A stretch of DNA of 64,000 nt from G963663525 sp963663525 (lineage in GTDB: Bacteria > Myxococcota_A > SURF-8 > G963663525): the NCBI GenBank assembly GCA_963663525.2, contig CAXXHC010000003.1:1-64000 (forward strand), written 5' to 3'. Numbering within the stretch: position 1 is the first letter of the stretch; each line of letters begins with the position of its first letter. The notes under the pieces are model-generated. The model did not search any database and was not told the DNA's origin. It saw only the letters and a program-made list of their open reading frames with translations. The translations under genes were made by a program, and so were the position numbers. This document shows positions 36,022 through 45,625 of this stretch, piece after piece.

Positions 36022-36864
36022 TCAGTTCTCTGATAGATGGTCGAGGTCGAGTGGATCGCTGGACACGTAGTCCTGAGCCGTGAGGTCCGCCAACGTGGTT
36101 ACGATTCCATTGACCTCTTTGAACCGACCGCAGGGAGGAATCATATTTTTCCATTTTTCAAGTTGCTCCGACCAGTCCGAAAGAGCTTCAGATCCGGATT
36201 CACGAATGAAGTACAACATGATTTCCACCGACTCCGCGTCCCAGGAAGGTGCGGCTTGCACTCGGATCTCTCTCAAAGATCGCAGATCGCGTCCTTCGTC
36301 GCTGTTTTTATCGTGCTTTTCTTTTATGCGGACTTGCAATTTTCCCGCGAGTTTGACGAAGTCATCCGGAAACGCGACACGAAGCCGTTTTCTCGCCAAT
36401 GCTTGAGAAAGGTTTCTAAACTCAATGTCGGTACAGCAACCGACAATTCGCTTCCATTTGAGAATCATGCCCTTTTCAATGGTCATAATTCGGTCGAGAT
36501 CAGCGACCAAGTTATGATTGGAGACACCGGGGACGTAAGCGTATTGGGGACGTCGGCAACGCTCGATTTCTTTCAAATTGCTCGGTTCTACTTCCACCAA
36601 CGGGCAGACTTCCAGAAAGGGTCTTTCTTTGCAATTGCGCACGATGTCGCAAGTTTGGCTGACGACCATCAATCCTTCTACCACTGCTTCGACGAGATCA
36701 ATGTCATCGCCTTCATCCAAATTCGTATTAGCGTCGATTGTGATCGGAGCCTCGGGATCGAAACGGTACACGAAACCGAAATCGCCAAGAACGCAGTCGC
36801 CTTGACGCCAATCTTTAAGTGCTTCGTTCGTTTTCAGAAACGTGTTTTCGGGTTCTTCCTTCAC
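36022..36864 (-). CDS. Unknown protein with SQTCDIVR motif, third gene of TIGR04255 operon
   Basis: A 280-aa soluble protein. The GTG start at 36864 overlaps the previous stop (GTGA). It contains GDCVLGDFGFVYRF, VVEGLMVVSQTCDIVRNCKE, EVCPLVEVEP and a C-terminal helical part. The SQTCDIVR segment is, as I recall, conserved in uncharacterised proteins of similar size. Cys in that motif may be functional. I cannot assign an activity. The two 4-base overlaps along this operon suggest the three products act together. Confidence 0.72.
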   Translation of the reverse strand: MKEEPENTFLKTNEALKDWRQGDCVLGDFGFVYRFDPEAPITIDANTNLDEGDDIDLVEAVVEGLMVVSQTCDIVRNCKERPFLEVCPLVEVEPSNLKEIERCRRPQYAYVPGVSNHNLVADLDRIMTIEKGMILKWKRIVGCCTDIEFRNLSQALARKRLRVAFPDDFVKLAGKLQVRIKEKHDKNSDEGRDLRSLREIRVQAAPSWDAESVEIMLYFIRESGSEALSDWSEQLEKWKNMIPPCGRFKEVNGIVTTLADLTAQDYVSSDPLDLDHLSEN

Positions 36865-37535
36865 GATTTTTGTTTTCTCACTTTACGAGCACGAACAGGA
36901 TGGGGGTTTCCTTTTTCCTTATGTACAGTGTCGTGAAGAGCTCCCATCAGGTTATCGGGAGCAGGAGGCTTGCGTGCGTCCCAAGCCTCCTTGGAAAGCC
37001 GGGGTGATTTGAAACTATGCTCACCACTCCCTGTTCCTACAAGCATGACGAAACGTCCGTACTCTCCTTTAGCAAGCAAATCGAATGGGATGACGTCTCC
37101 GTGCTGCCTAAGTAGCATCGATTTATTTGCCGAAGAAGCACCTCGGTCAGTTTCACGAATCGTCGTCAACAAGGTCCACAAACGTTCTTCGTTAGACGTG
37201 CTCAGGGACTTACCACTTGCCCATAGGTGAAGACTTCGGCGAGCGACCCCGAAAAGTTCAGCCAGCTTTTCCCAAGTAAGACCACTCAAACGCCTAAGTT
37301 CCATGATAGCAGAACCGGTATCCTGAGTTTTATCATCAACCTTGAAATGACCGGCTGTCGTCTGATTAAACATCGATGCGTACCCGTTCCACGGCTGATT
37401 GCGCGAAACGGTTCCCGCTTCGAAAAAAGATCCGAGAGGGATGGACTCAGAACGCTTCTCGGGTTTAATCGAACCGGCGGAAGAGGTTGACCAGTACATG
37501 TCTTCTCGGTCCGGAACGGAGTGATACAGGTTCAT
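36861..37535 (-). CDS. HTH-domain protein, second gene of TIGR04255 operon
   Basis: A 224-aa protein. About residues 75-125 form a helix-turn-helix of the XRE-like type (IMELRRLSGLTWEKLAELFG then VARRSLHLWASGKSL). A charged C-terminal part contains DVIPFDLLAKGEYGRFVMLV. The ATG at 37535 overlaps the TIGR04255 stop (ATGA). It may regulate the operon or act as its DNA-sensing component. Confidence 0.78.
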   Translation of the reverse strand: MNLYHSVPDREDMYWSTSSAGSIKPEKRSESIPLGSFFEAGTVSRNQPWNGYASMFNQTTAGHFKVDDKTQDTGSAIMELRRLSGLTWEKLAELFGVARRSLHLWASGKSLSTSNEERLWTLLTTIRETDRGASSANKSMLLRQHGDVIPFDLLAKGEYGRFVMLVGTGSGEHSFKSPRLSKEAWDARKPPAPDNLMGALHDTVHKEKGNPHPVRARKVRKQKS

Positions 37536-38332
37536 AGCTGTCCCCCATACCGGCGAAGGAATTCGTCCGTCACCACCCAGCGGAAGACGGTGTAGATCCG
37601 CTGGGAGAATTCACGAGCCTTTTCCTCGATCTTTTCCGGATCGAAGCTCATTTGCTTTTGCGAAAACATATCCAGATCGAGTATCCAGCTCCGTTCGTCA
37701 ATCGGTTCTACAGCATTCGGATCCACTGTGCTTTTAGGTGGTAGAATTCCCCAGCGGGAAAGTATCCGCTCTTCGGAATCCGGATAAGAGAACAGTGTCT
37801 CAGATGTCGAATGGCTAATATAGTCGGACTCAAGAACAGCCGCTACACCAAGTGCTTCGCTTCGCACAAGCTGGTCAATCTCACCAAGATTGTCGCCTGT
37901 TACCCTGTCGATATATCGAACTCCCAATCTCTGCATGAAAGCAGGTTCAGCAAAACTGTTGAACTCACCAAGAATGAATCCGAAGCGTGAGAAAAAATCA
38001 TCACGACTGGTATATGACGTCGTTTCTATGGCGACAAAATCCGGCGTCAGAGAAACGCGCCACCCGCCATCACTGTCGGTGAATCGCCACGCGGTTTGTG
38101 CCTGCCCTGGAGCCAGGCCTTGAGCACTCATTATGAAGCCCTGATTTTGCTCCTTTTTTGAGATAGGATACTGTTTGCGTATTGCTTCTTGAAATGGGGC
38201 GATGAAGTCCTCTTTGCCAATAGAAAGAATCGCGGGAAACCGAACTTGTGCAATCACCCGCACCAGAGGAGAGTTCGGTAGGGGAACCTCAATCGGCGGC
38301 GAATCAGTTAAAGGATTGTTTTGAGTAGTCAA
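37532..38332 (-). CDS. TIGR04255-like family protein
   Basis: A 266-aa protein beginning PIEVPLPNSPLVRVIAQVRF, the characteristic opening of the sporadically distributed TIGR04255 family. Further family-like parts are TPDFVAIETTSYTSRDDFF, FMQRLGVRYIDRV and the C-terminal LDMFSQKQMSFDPEKIEEKA. The family is scattered across genomes with unknown function, often in mobile or defence-type regions. First gene of a three-gene operon with two coupled overlaps. Confidence 0.82.
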   Translation of the reverse strand: MTTQNNPLTDSPPIEVPLPNSPLVRVIAQVRFPAILSIGKEDFIAPFQEAIRKQYPISKKEQNQGFIMSAQGLAPGQAQTAWRFTDSDGGWRVSLTPDFVAIETTSYTSRDDFFSRFGFILGEFNSFAEPAFMQRLGVRYIDRVTGDNLGEIDQLVRSEALGVAAVLESDYISHSTSETLFSYPDSEERILSRWGILPPKSTVDPNAVEPIDERSWILDLDMFSQKQMSFDPEKIEEKAREFSQRIYTVFRWVVTDEFLRRYGGQL

Positions 38333-38518
38333 TGGACCTCCTTATTGGAATACCTGGCGCTCGTTTGCTCGGTCAGCGCGACCAAGATCGCCAGCATCAC
38401 TTCAATGGCAAGTTACCATAGCCCGGACTATTTGTGAAGTATTTTGTGAAGCAATAAAGAAATATCCGTGACCCCAAAAACGACGAAGCTAGATAACATA
38501 CTGAATTCTATAGCAATA

Positions 38519-38740
38519 TTACAGAACTGATGCTTCGTTTCTCCAAAACGGAATTTCCTGCCATTTTATCCTTTGCATGACCCAATCCGCCTCCCTTGCG
38601 ATCTCCCGGACCTGGTGTTCGGTGATCGGCTCCTTGCCTTCCAGCACACGAGGCAGGAACAGGATTTCTTCCTGAATATAGGGGGCGAGGTTGAGCAGAT
38701 TCACGATCTGGCTGATACGCGCGCGGGTGACGGAACCATC
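38519..38740 (-). pseudogene. Remnant of a serine-recombinase-associated HTH gene
   Basis: The minus-strand frame VTRARISQIVNLLNLAPYIQ EEILFLP..., then ITEHQVREIAREADWVMQRI, matches the C-terminal half of the HTH proteins paired with large serine recombinases (compare 13747-14247: SRARVTQILNLILLAPDI). It has a proper stop at 38519 but no 5' half. At about 38730-38740 the sequence switches to the plus-strand phage-tail-like gene, marking a recombination junction. Confidence 0.72.
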
Positions 38741-40090
38741 GACCCCGGCGTATTGCTAACCCCGGAAGGCCTACGCATCGAGGAAGACAGTCCTGTCTCG
38801 GTATCGGTTTCACCAGGCGATGCCACGTTTCCACGTTTCGACCTGGTGGTTTGCATCCACGAGTATTTGCCGACTGTTCCGAATGTCGCAGCGCATTTCG
38901 AGGTTGTCACCGGCACGCCCGCTGATAATCCGGACTACCCGGACTTGCCAGAGCATGCTGTTTTACTTGCCACATGCCGAATGGAGAAGGCAGAAACCTC
39001 CTGGAAAACGGTTGCCAACGCAGGCCCACCGGTGGGTACAGCCTGGGAATTAGCCGGTCCCGCCCGAACTACCGAGACTGTCTATGATAATACAGAAGCC
39101 ATTATAGACCTTGCCGGGACTGGTCGAACGTCCGAGACGGTAAAAGGTAATGCTGACGACATAGCCGATGAAACTACGAATCGGCAAAATGCAGACGATA
39201 ATCTTCAACAACAAATCACGAATCATCTGGATGACACGACCAGTCCCCATGCGGCCAGCAGTGTGCCGATACAGGATAGTAATAATCGTTACACCGCTGA
39301 AAACGTAGAATCTGCCTTACAGGAAATTGCCGGGGTAGGGCGGTCCAATCAAACGGTCAAGGGCAATACAGATTCCATCACGAACCATGTCGAAAACGCC
39401 TCTGGAGCGCACGCCGCCTCGGCCATCTCGTCACAAGCCATTTCCGGATCGCCTTTTTCGCTATCGCAATCGGAAGTCCAAGCAGCATTGGCAAGCATGG
39501 TAACCGCCATGAATCTACGTTCTTTAAAATCAGGCGACACGTTTTCCGGACCCGTCACTTTCCAATCAAACGTCATCTTCGACGCCGACGATGTCGACAA
39601 TGTTAAATTCGACGGCGATGTCACGTTTGCACGGACAGTCAGTGTTGCTGCGGGTCTCAGTACCAACTGCACATTTAGCAACGCGCACGGCTCCTGGAAG
39701 ATGCAGCAGACCGATGACGAAGTCGCCATGCCCATCCCCGGCATGGATAATTGTAAACTGCACAACGTGAAATTCTACTTCATGAATGAGCCGGGCAACC
39801 CCAATCCAACCGACGTTAACTGCAGCGTGTATAAAAAGACAGCTTATACAACATCGGCCAACGCGATCCTAATCGCCGAAGAGAACTCATCGATTTTAGC
39901 TGACCCCGTCAACAACATGCCCGGAGCCATCGATGTCGCCTGCAACGATCAAGACATGGTCTACCAAAGCGGTGCTGTGGCGCATACGTATTATGCTGTC
40001 GCCAAACTGACCGAAACGGATACCATGGATAGCCCTTGTCATTTTATTGGGGTGTTGGTTGAATATAAAAGGCGGAGGGTGGTGGTATGA
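38730..40090 (+). pseudogene. Phage tail-fibre-like gene, 5'-truncated
   Basis: About 450 codons from DGTIDPGVLLTPEGLRIEED to the stop. The sequence has alternating VKGNADDIADETTNR / NTEAIIDLAGTGR-type repeats, HAASSVP and HAASAISSQ segments like those of tail-fibre collagen-like spacers, and a beta-rich end. The open frame continues upstream to 38573 only by reading the antisense of the HTH remnant, so the natural start is lost. I infer a prophage or phage-tail-like (R-type particle) relic; no other phage genes adjoin it. Confidence 0.6.
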
Positions 40091-41912
40091 TTTTGGGGGA
40101 GTAGTTGACCGGATGCGTAATCGATTTATTCTTTAAGACCCATCCCGGACACGCCAGACAGAATTGACATGCAAACTAGTTGGATATATCCCGTGCACAG
40201 CGAAAACCTGTATCGGTTGATGTGATATATTGAGTGACTCCTACGCGCCAGGAAGCCCGTGTGTATTGGGCAAATGTCCCATAGCACCCACCGCGAAGTA
40301 CACGTAGCCCGCAATCACCACCTCCCCAGACGTCGCCCGTACTTGGAGCACCATCGTAGTTATTATTCCAGCAGTCCTCCACCCACTCACCGACATTGCC
40401 TTGCATATCGTACAGACCAAAAGCGTTGGGATCTTTCTCCGCTACCGGATGTGTTTTGTTGTCGCTGTTTTCTTCGTACCAAGCGATGTTGTTCAAACAA
40501 CTTGGATCGTCGCCACAGCTCCAGATCGTTTCCGTTCCCGCCCTGGCAGCGTATTCCCACTCGGCCTCACTGGGTAGACGTCCACCAACTAATTCACAAA
40601 ACGCTTTGGCCTCAAACCAGGCAACTTGCTCAACCGGGCAATCGCCACCACATGTTTCAAAAGCGCTTGGACGCTTCCCTGTCACGGCATGAAATTGCTC
40701 CTGTGTGATCTCTGTGACCGACATATCGAAGGCCTGCACCGTCACCTCGTGCGGTGGTTTTTCATTACTACCGCATTGAACAAGACTGGTCGCGCAACCC
40801 ATTTGGAATGCGCCGTCAGGAATATTTACCCAGTTTAGTGATATCCCAGCAGATACATTTGTAAATTCATAGTGCACAGGACCTGTATTGTTTTGGGCGA
40901 AATCACGGAACTTTACAAGCACCTTTTTCACACTATCATCTGCCAATCTTACCCAGCCCCTGGTTCTAAACTCGATCCACCCATCCAAATCCGGAAGACA
41001 AAACCTTTCATTGCCCTGGCAAGTCTTGATGCCGTCGTCGATTATGCTTTCGCTCGTTATGCATTCATCCGTACAGGCTTGCACAAGCATCTCGTCAGCG
41101 CTTTTTACTGCAAATACTAATTCGGCTAAGAGATCAGTTTGACTGTTTGAAACTACTATTGGAGTGGTTGACGTTATGGCTGCTTCAGTCGGCGGTTGCG
41201 TATCGAGAATCAATTCGCGGGATATCACCTCTGACTCATAGCCTCGCTCGTCGATCAGCTTGAGAAAGACCGTTCGTACTCCATCGGAAGTATCAATCTG
41301 CCCTTTATCCAACTCCCAATCAGGAATCAGGTAGTACCCTTGATCATCAATATCCAAGGTATCTAAAGGGAATACCGAACTTTCGGTCTCAGAAAAACCC
41401 TCGCCGTTGGATATGGCAACTTGCACGGCTCGCTCGGCTTTAAAAGCAACGTCCACCTTACGCTTGTTGGTGTAGCAGTCCGGACACGAATCTGGTCCGG
41501 TAGCTTCAGGAAAATGAATCGCTTGGGTTTGGCCAGTTGTGTCTATTTCTGGAACCACAGGAGCACCGACGATTAAAAGCAGAACCGGAACTTCAACATG
41601 CTGACCCGGTTGTAAGCGAAACGTTTCGCTTTGTCCGTAATACAACGTGTGGTCGGTCTTCAGCAGGCCGTCCTTGAGTTCAACCGACACGACAAGATTC
41701 TCACCATTGGGCACTCCGTTGAGATCGAGAGCGACCCCGTCTGTATAAGGAACTACCGACGACTCCGCCACCTGCAACCCATCTTTCTCGACTTTTCCCC
41801 AGACACCTAGGCCGTTCGTATCTTCCGGGACACCGTCCTGCCATTGAAACACGATAGAGAAGGTGCCGGGAGTTGTGTTTTCAAAACAACCAGCTGAGAA
41901 GCTCACCAAACT

Positions 41913-43424
41913 GGCTCTTCGCTGTTTAGTGTGGGTAACGGCAGCTTATGCATCGGCTTCGCCGATCCGGGGACCCGTCCCCGCACCCCTGGGATTTATC
42001 GCTTTGAAGTCCAAACCTGGTTGTTGTAATAAGGGATAAAGAGAAAAGGAGAGGTTTCCCCCTCCTTTCCAGGTTCGGACCTTCGACGGCGCTCGGGTCG
42101 CGTCCCCGCGTTGCCTTATCCTCCGCCGAAGTTCTGCCAGTGTAACCTTTGCACACTGAAGGAGCAAGAGATGGACGAGCGCGGACTTTTCACGATGGCT
42201 CTTGGATTGACCCCTCCCTGGGAGGTGGTGGATATTGACTTTGACGCCGAGCGCCACCGGTTGGATCTGTACCTGGATTTTCCCGCCGGGAGCCGGTTTG
42301 CGTGCCCGCAATGCGAGGTGGCTTGCGGGGTTCACGATACGAACGAGAGGAGTTGGCGACATCTGAACTTTTTTCAGCACGAGGCGTATCTTCACGCACG
42401 CCTACCCCGGATCAAATGCCCTGAACACGGAGTAAAAACGGTGGAGGTACCTTGGGCGCGTCCTGGTGCGGGGTTCACGCTGCTTTTTGAGGCGCTGGTA
42501 CTGCTTATGGCCAGAAAGGGCATGACGCCCAAGGGGATCGGCGAAATACTTGGTGAGCACGACACGCGGATCTGGCGGGTGCTGGAATACTATGTGGACT
42601 CGAGTCTGGCGAAGCAGGACTGGTCCGAGGTCGAAGCGGTGGGCGTGGATGAAACCAGCCGTTCCCGTGGGCACGACTACGTGACGGTGTTCGTGGACAT
42701 GGACGAGGCGAAGGTTCTGCACGTGGAGCCCGGCAAAGACCACCGGACGGTGGCGGGCTTCGAGGCTGAGCTTCACGCTCACGGCGGTAAACCCGAACAG
42801 GTGAAAGAGTTCAGCATGGACATGTCAGCGGCGTTCATCAAGGGGGTTGGGAAACAGTTTCCCGATGCGGCGATGACCTTCGACCGCTTCCACGTGATGA
42901 AGCTTGTCAACAAGGCCGTGGACGAGGTGCGGCGTGAGGAGCGCCAAGACAGGACTGAGTTGGAAAAGACGAGATGGGTCTGGTTGAAAAACGAGCAAAA
43001 CCTTACGGACAAAGAGCGAGAGAAGTTCGATGAGTTGAAAGACAGCACGCTGAAAACGGCCAGGGGCTATCGGCTCAAAGAGACGCTTCAGTCGGTATAT
43101 GCCGACTACGCAGGCCATCCAGATGACGGTGAGAAGCAGTTGCAGTACTGGTATTTCTGGGCCACGCACAGCCAACTGCCGCCGATGATCAAGGTAGCCA
43201 AAACGATCAAGACCCACTGGGATGGGGTATTGCGGTGGTTTCAGTCAGGTTTGACACAAGGGCTGGTGGAAGGCATCAACGGTATAATTCAGGCGGCCAA
43301 GCGCAAGGCCAGAGGGTTCAGGTCGTTTAGGAAGCTTCGAACCATGATCTTCCTCGTCGCTGGAAAGCTAGACTTCGACCTGCCGCAGATGAAACTGCTT
43401 ACCCACAGTAAATAGCGAGGAGGC
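41913..43424 (+). mobile_element. ISL3-family insertion sequence, copy C
   Basis: 1512 bp, flanked by perfect ACCAAACT duplications (41905-41912 and 43425-43432). Ends as in the other copies: left GGCTCTTCGCTGTTTAGTG, right, read inward, GCCTCCTCGCTATTTACTG. Inserted antisense to the lipoprotein it interrupts. Confidence 0.95.
42171..43415 (+). CDS. ISL3-family transposase (copy C)
   Basis: A 414-aa transposase, apparently identical to copies B, D and E. ATG 42171 with AAGGAG upstream; zinc-finger and DDE residues intact. Confidence 0.94.
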   Translation: MDERGLFTMALGLTPPWEVVDIDFDAERHRLDLYLDFPAGSRFACPQCEVACGVHDTNERSWRHLNFFQHEAYLHARLPRIKCPEHGVKTVEVPWARPGAGFTLLFEALVLLMARKGMTPKGIGEILGEHDTRIWRVLEYYVDSSLAKQDWSEVEAVGVDETSRSRGHDYVTVFVDMDEAKVLHVEPGKDHRTVAGFEAELHAHGGKPEQVKEFSMDMSAAFIKGVGKQFPDAAMTFDRFHVMKLVNKAVDEVRREERQDRTELEKTRWVWLKNEQNLTDKEREKFDELKDSTLKTARGYRLKETLQSVYADYAGHPDDGEKQLQYWYFWATHSQLPPMIKVAKTIKTHWDGVLRWFQSGLTQGLVEGINGIIQAAKRKARGFRSFRKLRTMIFLVAGKLDFDLPQMKLLTHSK

Positions 43425-43473
43425 ACCAAACTCATGCAAAATGTCAGAAACAGTATTTTAGTCGTAACCCGCT

Positions 43474-44799
43474 TTACCATTGAACTCCCCCCGCGGGAAT
43501 GGCCTTCTCACGCACGATCGCCGTGCCACTGCCTGTCTCAGGCTTGTTGCCTTGCATGGTGCCCAATACAACACCGGTTGTGACACCTCCTGCAACGACG
43601 ACACCCACCGTTGTCCAGAACCACTAGGTTTCCCACCATTCTGGAGGCTCTTCGATCAGCGTAAGATTCACCTGGATCTGGCGCGCAGGTTCGATAAACA
43701 CATCACGCTCCAGTGGAAAGTAGTCTTCCTTGGTTGCACTCAAGTGATACTTGCCGACCTGCAAGGTTCCCGGATCTTTCAACTCGGGTGATTGGCCTAA
43801 CGGATCACCATTAAGAAACACTTCCGCTTCTTCTTCGTTGACAGCCAGCTTCATCAGGCCCTCGCCCTGGTAGGGAGCACCAAAGACACGGCGCAGGGCA
43901 AAGCGGGCAGCGGGAAGGAGATCGTCCGCCGGGCCGACGAAACTCTCCTGCTCCCGACCAATGATTTTTGCTTCGCGAATGTCGATGACTTTCAAATTCA
44001 CTAGATAGGTTTCCTCGATTTTGCCTATATTGCCATTGACAATGTAGTTGACACCTAAGGCATTGCCGATTTCCGCCATGCATCCCTCATCCGTGCACCC
44101 CATAGACTGCTTAACTCCCTCGAAAGACAGCATCGTTGCAATCTCGGTATGGGATATGACTTGGAAACCCTGGAATTGTTTCAGTTCTACGGTGACAATT
44201 TCCGTAATGTTGTGGGCCAAGCTTTTTTCCACACCGGAGGCTTGGAAATTCATCACAGCAATTTTAGGATTTGGACCGAGTTCTTCCTTGCGGATCACGA
44301 CCGCTCCCGTGATTCCCTTGAGTTCCTTCAGTAATAATGTTGCTGCTTGCATGGCGATTTGTACAAGTTCTTCATCCTCTTGCGTGTTTTTCACTACACG
44401 TGCAGCGACCTTTCCTTGCTTGACATCCAGCAAGTACAGAGTCACAGTCCAAGTTTTACCGATCTGTCCAATGCTGCCGTCGAATACAAGGTCTCCCTTG
44501 GCTTCGTTAGCGATTTTCATCAGACATTTTTTGTTTTGGGAACAGGCTAAGTGCTTGGATTCTTTTCCAAATTGGGTCAACTTTTCAATTTCTTCCGGTG
44601 TAATTAAGGCAGCCCCAGACTTTTTTTGGAGGACTTTGCGAAGGTTATCGTTGATTTCCTTCAAAATGTCGGGAGATACCTTATCCGACTGGAGATTCAT
44701 GGCCACCAAAGAACGATACTCGGAAGCGTAAGTGATTGAAGTGAAGAGAAAAATAGCGAGAATACACGCCAATCGCGAAAGCATAGGCCATGGAGACAT
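43474..44799 (-). CDS. PEGA/TolB-like envelope protein with in-frame amber codon
   Basis: The 391-aa product ends at TAG 43624-43626. Signal peptide MSPWPMLSRLACILAIFLFT SITYA; two CsgG/TolB-N-like repeats that begin SLVAMNLQSD and KIAVMNFQASGVEKS; a PEGA-type beta domain (EAEVFLNGDPLGQSPELKDP). Beyond the TAG the same frame runs 49 more codons (WFWTTVGVVVAGGVTTGVVL ... to TAA 43474-43476), encoding the transmembrane anchor that usually ends such proteins. The next gene's ATG overlaps that distal stop. So TAG probably replaced TGG (Trp), or is read through. The truncated form would be periplasmic rather than anchored. I annotate through the distal stop and flag the amber. Confidence 0.75.
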
Positions 44800-45128
44800 T
44801 ACATTTCCTTGTCTATTGAGGAGCAGATAACTTGTGCTGTGTTTACGGCTTATTGAGGCAAAGCTACCATAATGGCTCCATTGAGAAAAGACATTTTAGA
44901 AAATCTATTTCTCAATACTTACACAGATCCTCGCCCCGGAAGTCCAGTAATTGTTCAATGGATCTGAATTCTGCGAATCTGTCTTGGAAATCGTGGGACT
45001 GAACCATGGAAACAAGACCCGTTTGAGATCCCTCCGATTTTCATTCTACACACCTGAAGGAACCGAAGCTCGAAACTGTCTCTACAATTCGAGTTTTTGA
45101 ATCGTTTTGAGTCATTTTCAAGCCTGCT
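44800..45128. other. Intergenic, no gene seen
   Basis: Promoter-side region of the PEGA gene, followed by the duplicated block that leads into small-RNA copy 3. No coding region is supported. Confidence 0.4.
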
Positions 45129-45305
45129 TCATCACCATACCAGACATCCTAAAAATCAAAAAGTTTGCGAAAGTCAAAACTGCTTAGCACTACATACCTA
45201 AAAATAACTTTTTTTGTAAACCATTGATTCTTAATGGGATTTTCAACTTGGCCTTCTTTCAGTTCTCAGAAAAAAGTTCATAATAAGGTATGCTCTGGGG
45301 AGCCA
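45129..45305 (+). repeat. About 177-bp duplicated block, copy 2
   Basis: Counterpart of 35393-35570, nearly identical up to the end of the core GGTATGCTCTGGGGAGCCA. Like the other copy, it lies upstream of, and divergent from, an envelope-protein gene. Confidence 0.85.
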
Positions 45306-45380
45306 ATATTTAAGTCGCGAACTAAAAGCGACTTTCTAGTTAACGCAAACCCCGGAGATTCAGGTCTTCGGGGTTTGTCG
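45287..45380 (+). ncRNA. Candidate small RNA, copy 3
   Basis: Core 45287-45305; hairpin AAGTCGC / GCGACTT; then terminator stem AAACCCCGGAGA / TCTTCGGGGTTT (45347-45376), in which a C-to-T change relative to copy 2 is tolerated as a G-U pair. A T-rich tail follows. The pairing-preserving differences between copies 2 and 3 support a folded RNA. Confidence 0.6.
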
Positions 45381-45625
45381 TTTCTGCTTGTGATTTTCGC
45401 CGCTTGTGCGTTCCGCTTCATCCTAAAAACTCTCTGGTTTGAAAACGGTTGGCTTCAGGGTTCAAGCCCAACCTCAGTTTTGGATGAGGAATCAGAAAAG
45501 TTCTCTCTTTTCTCTGGAGAGAGCTATCTGTTGGTTAACAGTGGTACGTCCGTTTTGGTGGATGGAGCGGACGGTTTTCAAACTTATGCCCATTGGTGAA
45601 CAGGTCGTTCTCTACTCCAAAGCCT
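45381..45625. other. Downstream part of the duplicated block, no gene seen
   Basis: Diverged similarity to 35646-35870, including a CTCTGGAGAGAG-type palindrome. A short open frame spans the region but would have to read through the RNA terminator, so I do not call it. Confidence 0.4.

Larger units (their letters stand above)
40176..43480 (-). pseudogene. FGE-like lipoprotein, split by ISL3 copy C in the signal peptide
   Basis: Removing 41913-43424 and one ACCAAACT duplication joins MVKRVTTKILFLTFCMSLV to SFSAGCFENTTPG, a perfect lipoprotein signal (lipobox SAGC) in a 594-aa frame. The mature part has carbohydrate-binding/Ig-like beta segments (about 30-350) and a C-terminal formylglycine-generating-enzyme-like domain (WVNIPDGAFQMGCATSLVQC, GGRLPSEAEWEYAARAGTE, LYDMQGNVGEWVEDCW, RVLRGG). 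The C-terminal codons do not show the AAY pattern of the DGR target. The start at 43480 overlaps the end of the frame continuing from the PEGA gene, so they were coupled. With the insertion, the downstream part lacks a signal peptide. Confidence 0.88.

Noticed and set aside
40176..40330. Second DGR variable region in the C-terminus of the other FGE-like lipoprotein
   Set aside because: The codons there (TAT, GGG, ACA, TTT, GCC, CAA and others) do not fit derivation from AAC/AAT, and no DGR genes are near, so I treat it as an ordinary FGE-like domain.
45234..45599. 121-codon frame across small-RNA copy 3
   Set aside because: It spans the core, both hairpins and the terminator of the RNA candidate, and the equivalent region of copy 2 has no matching frame.
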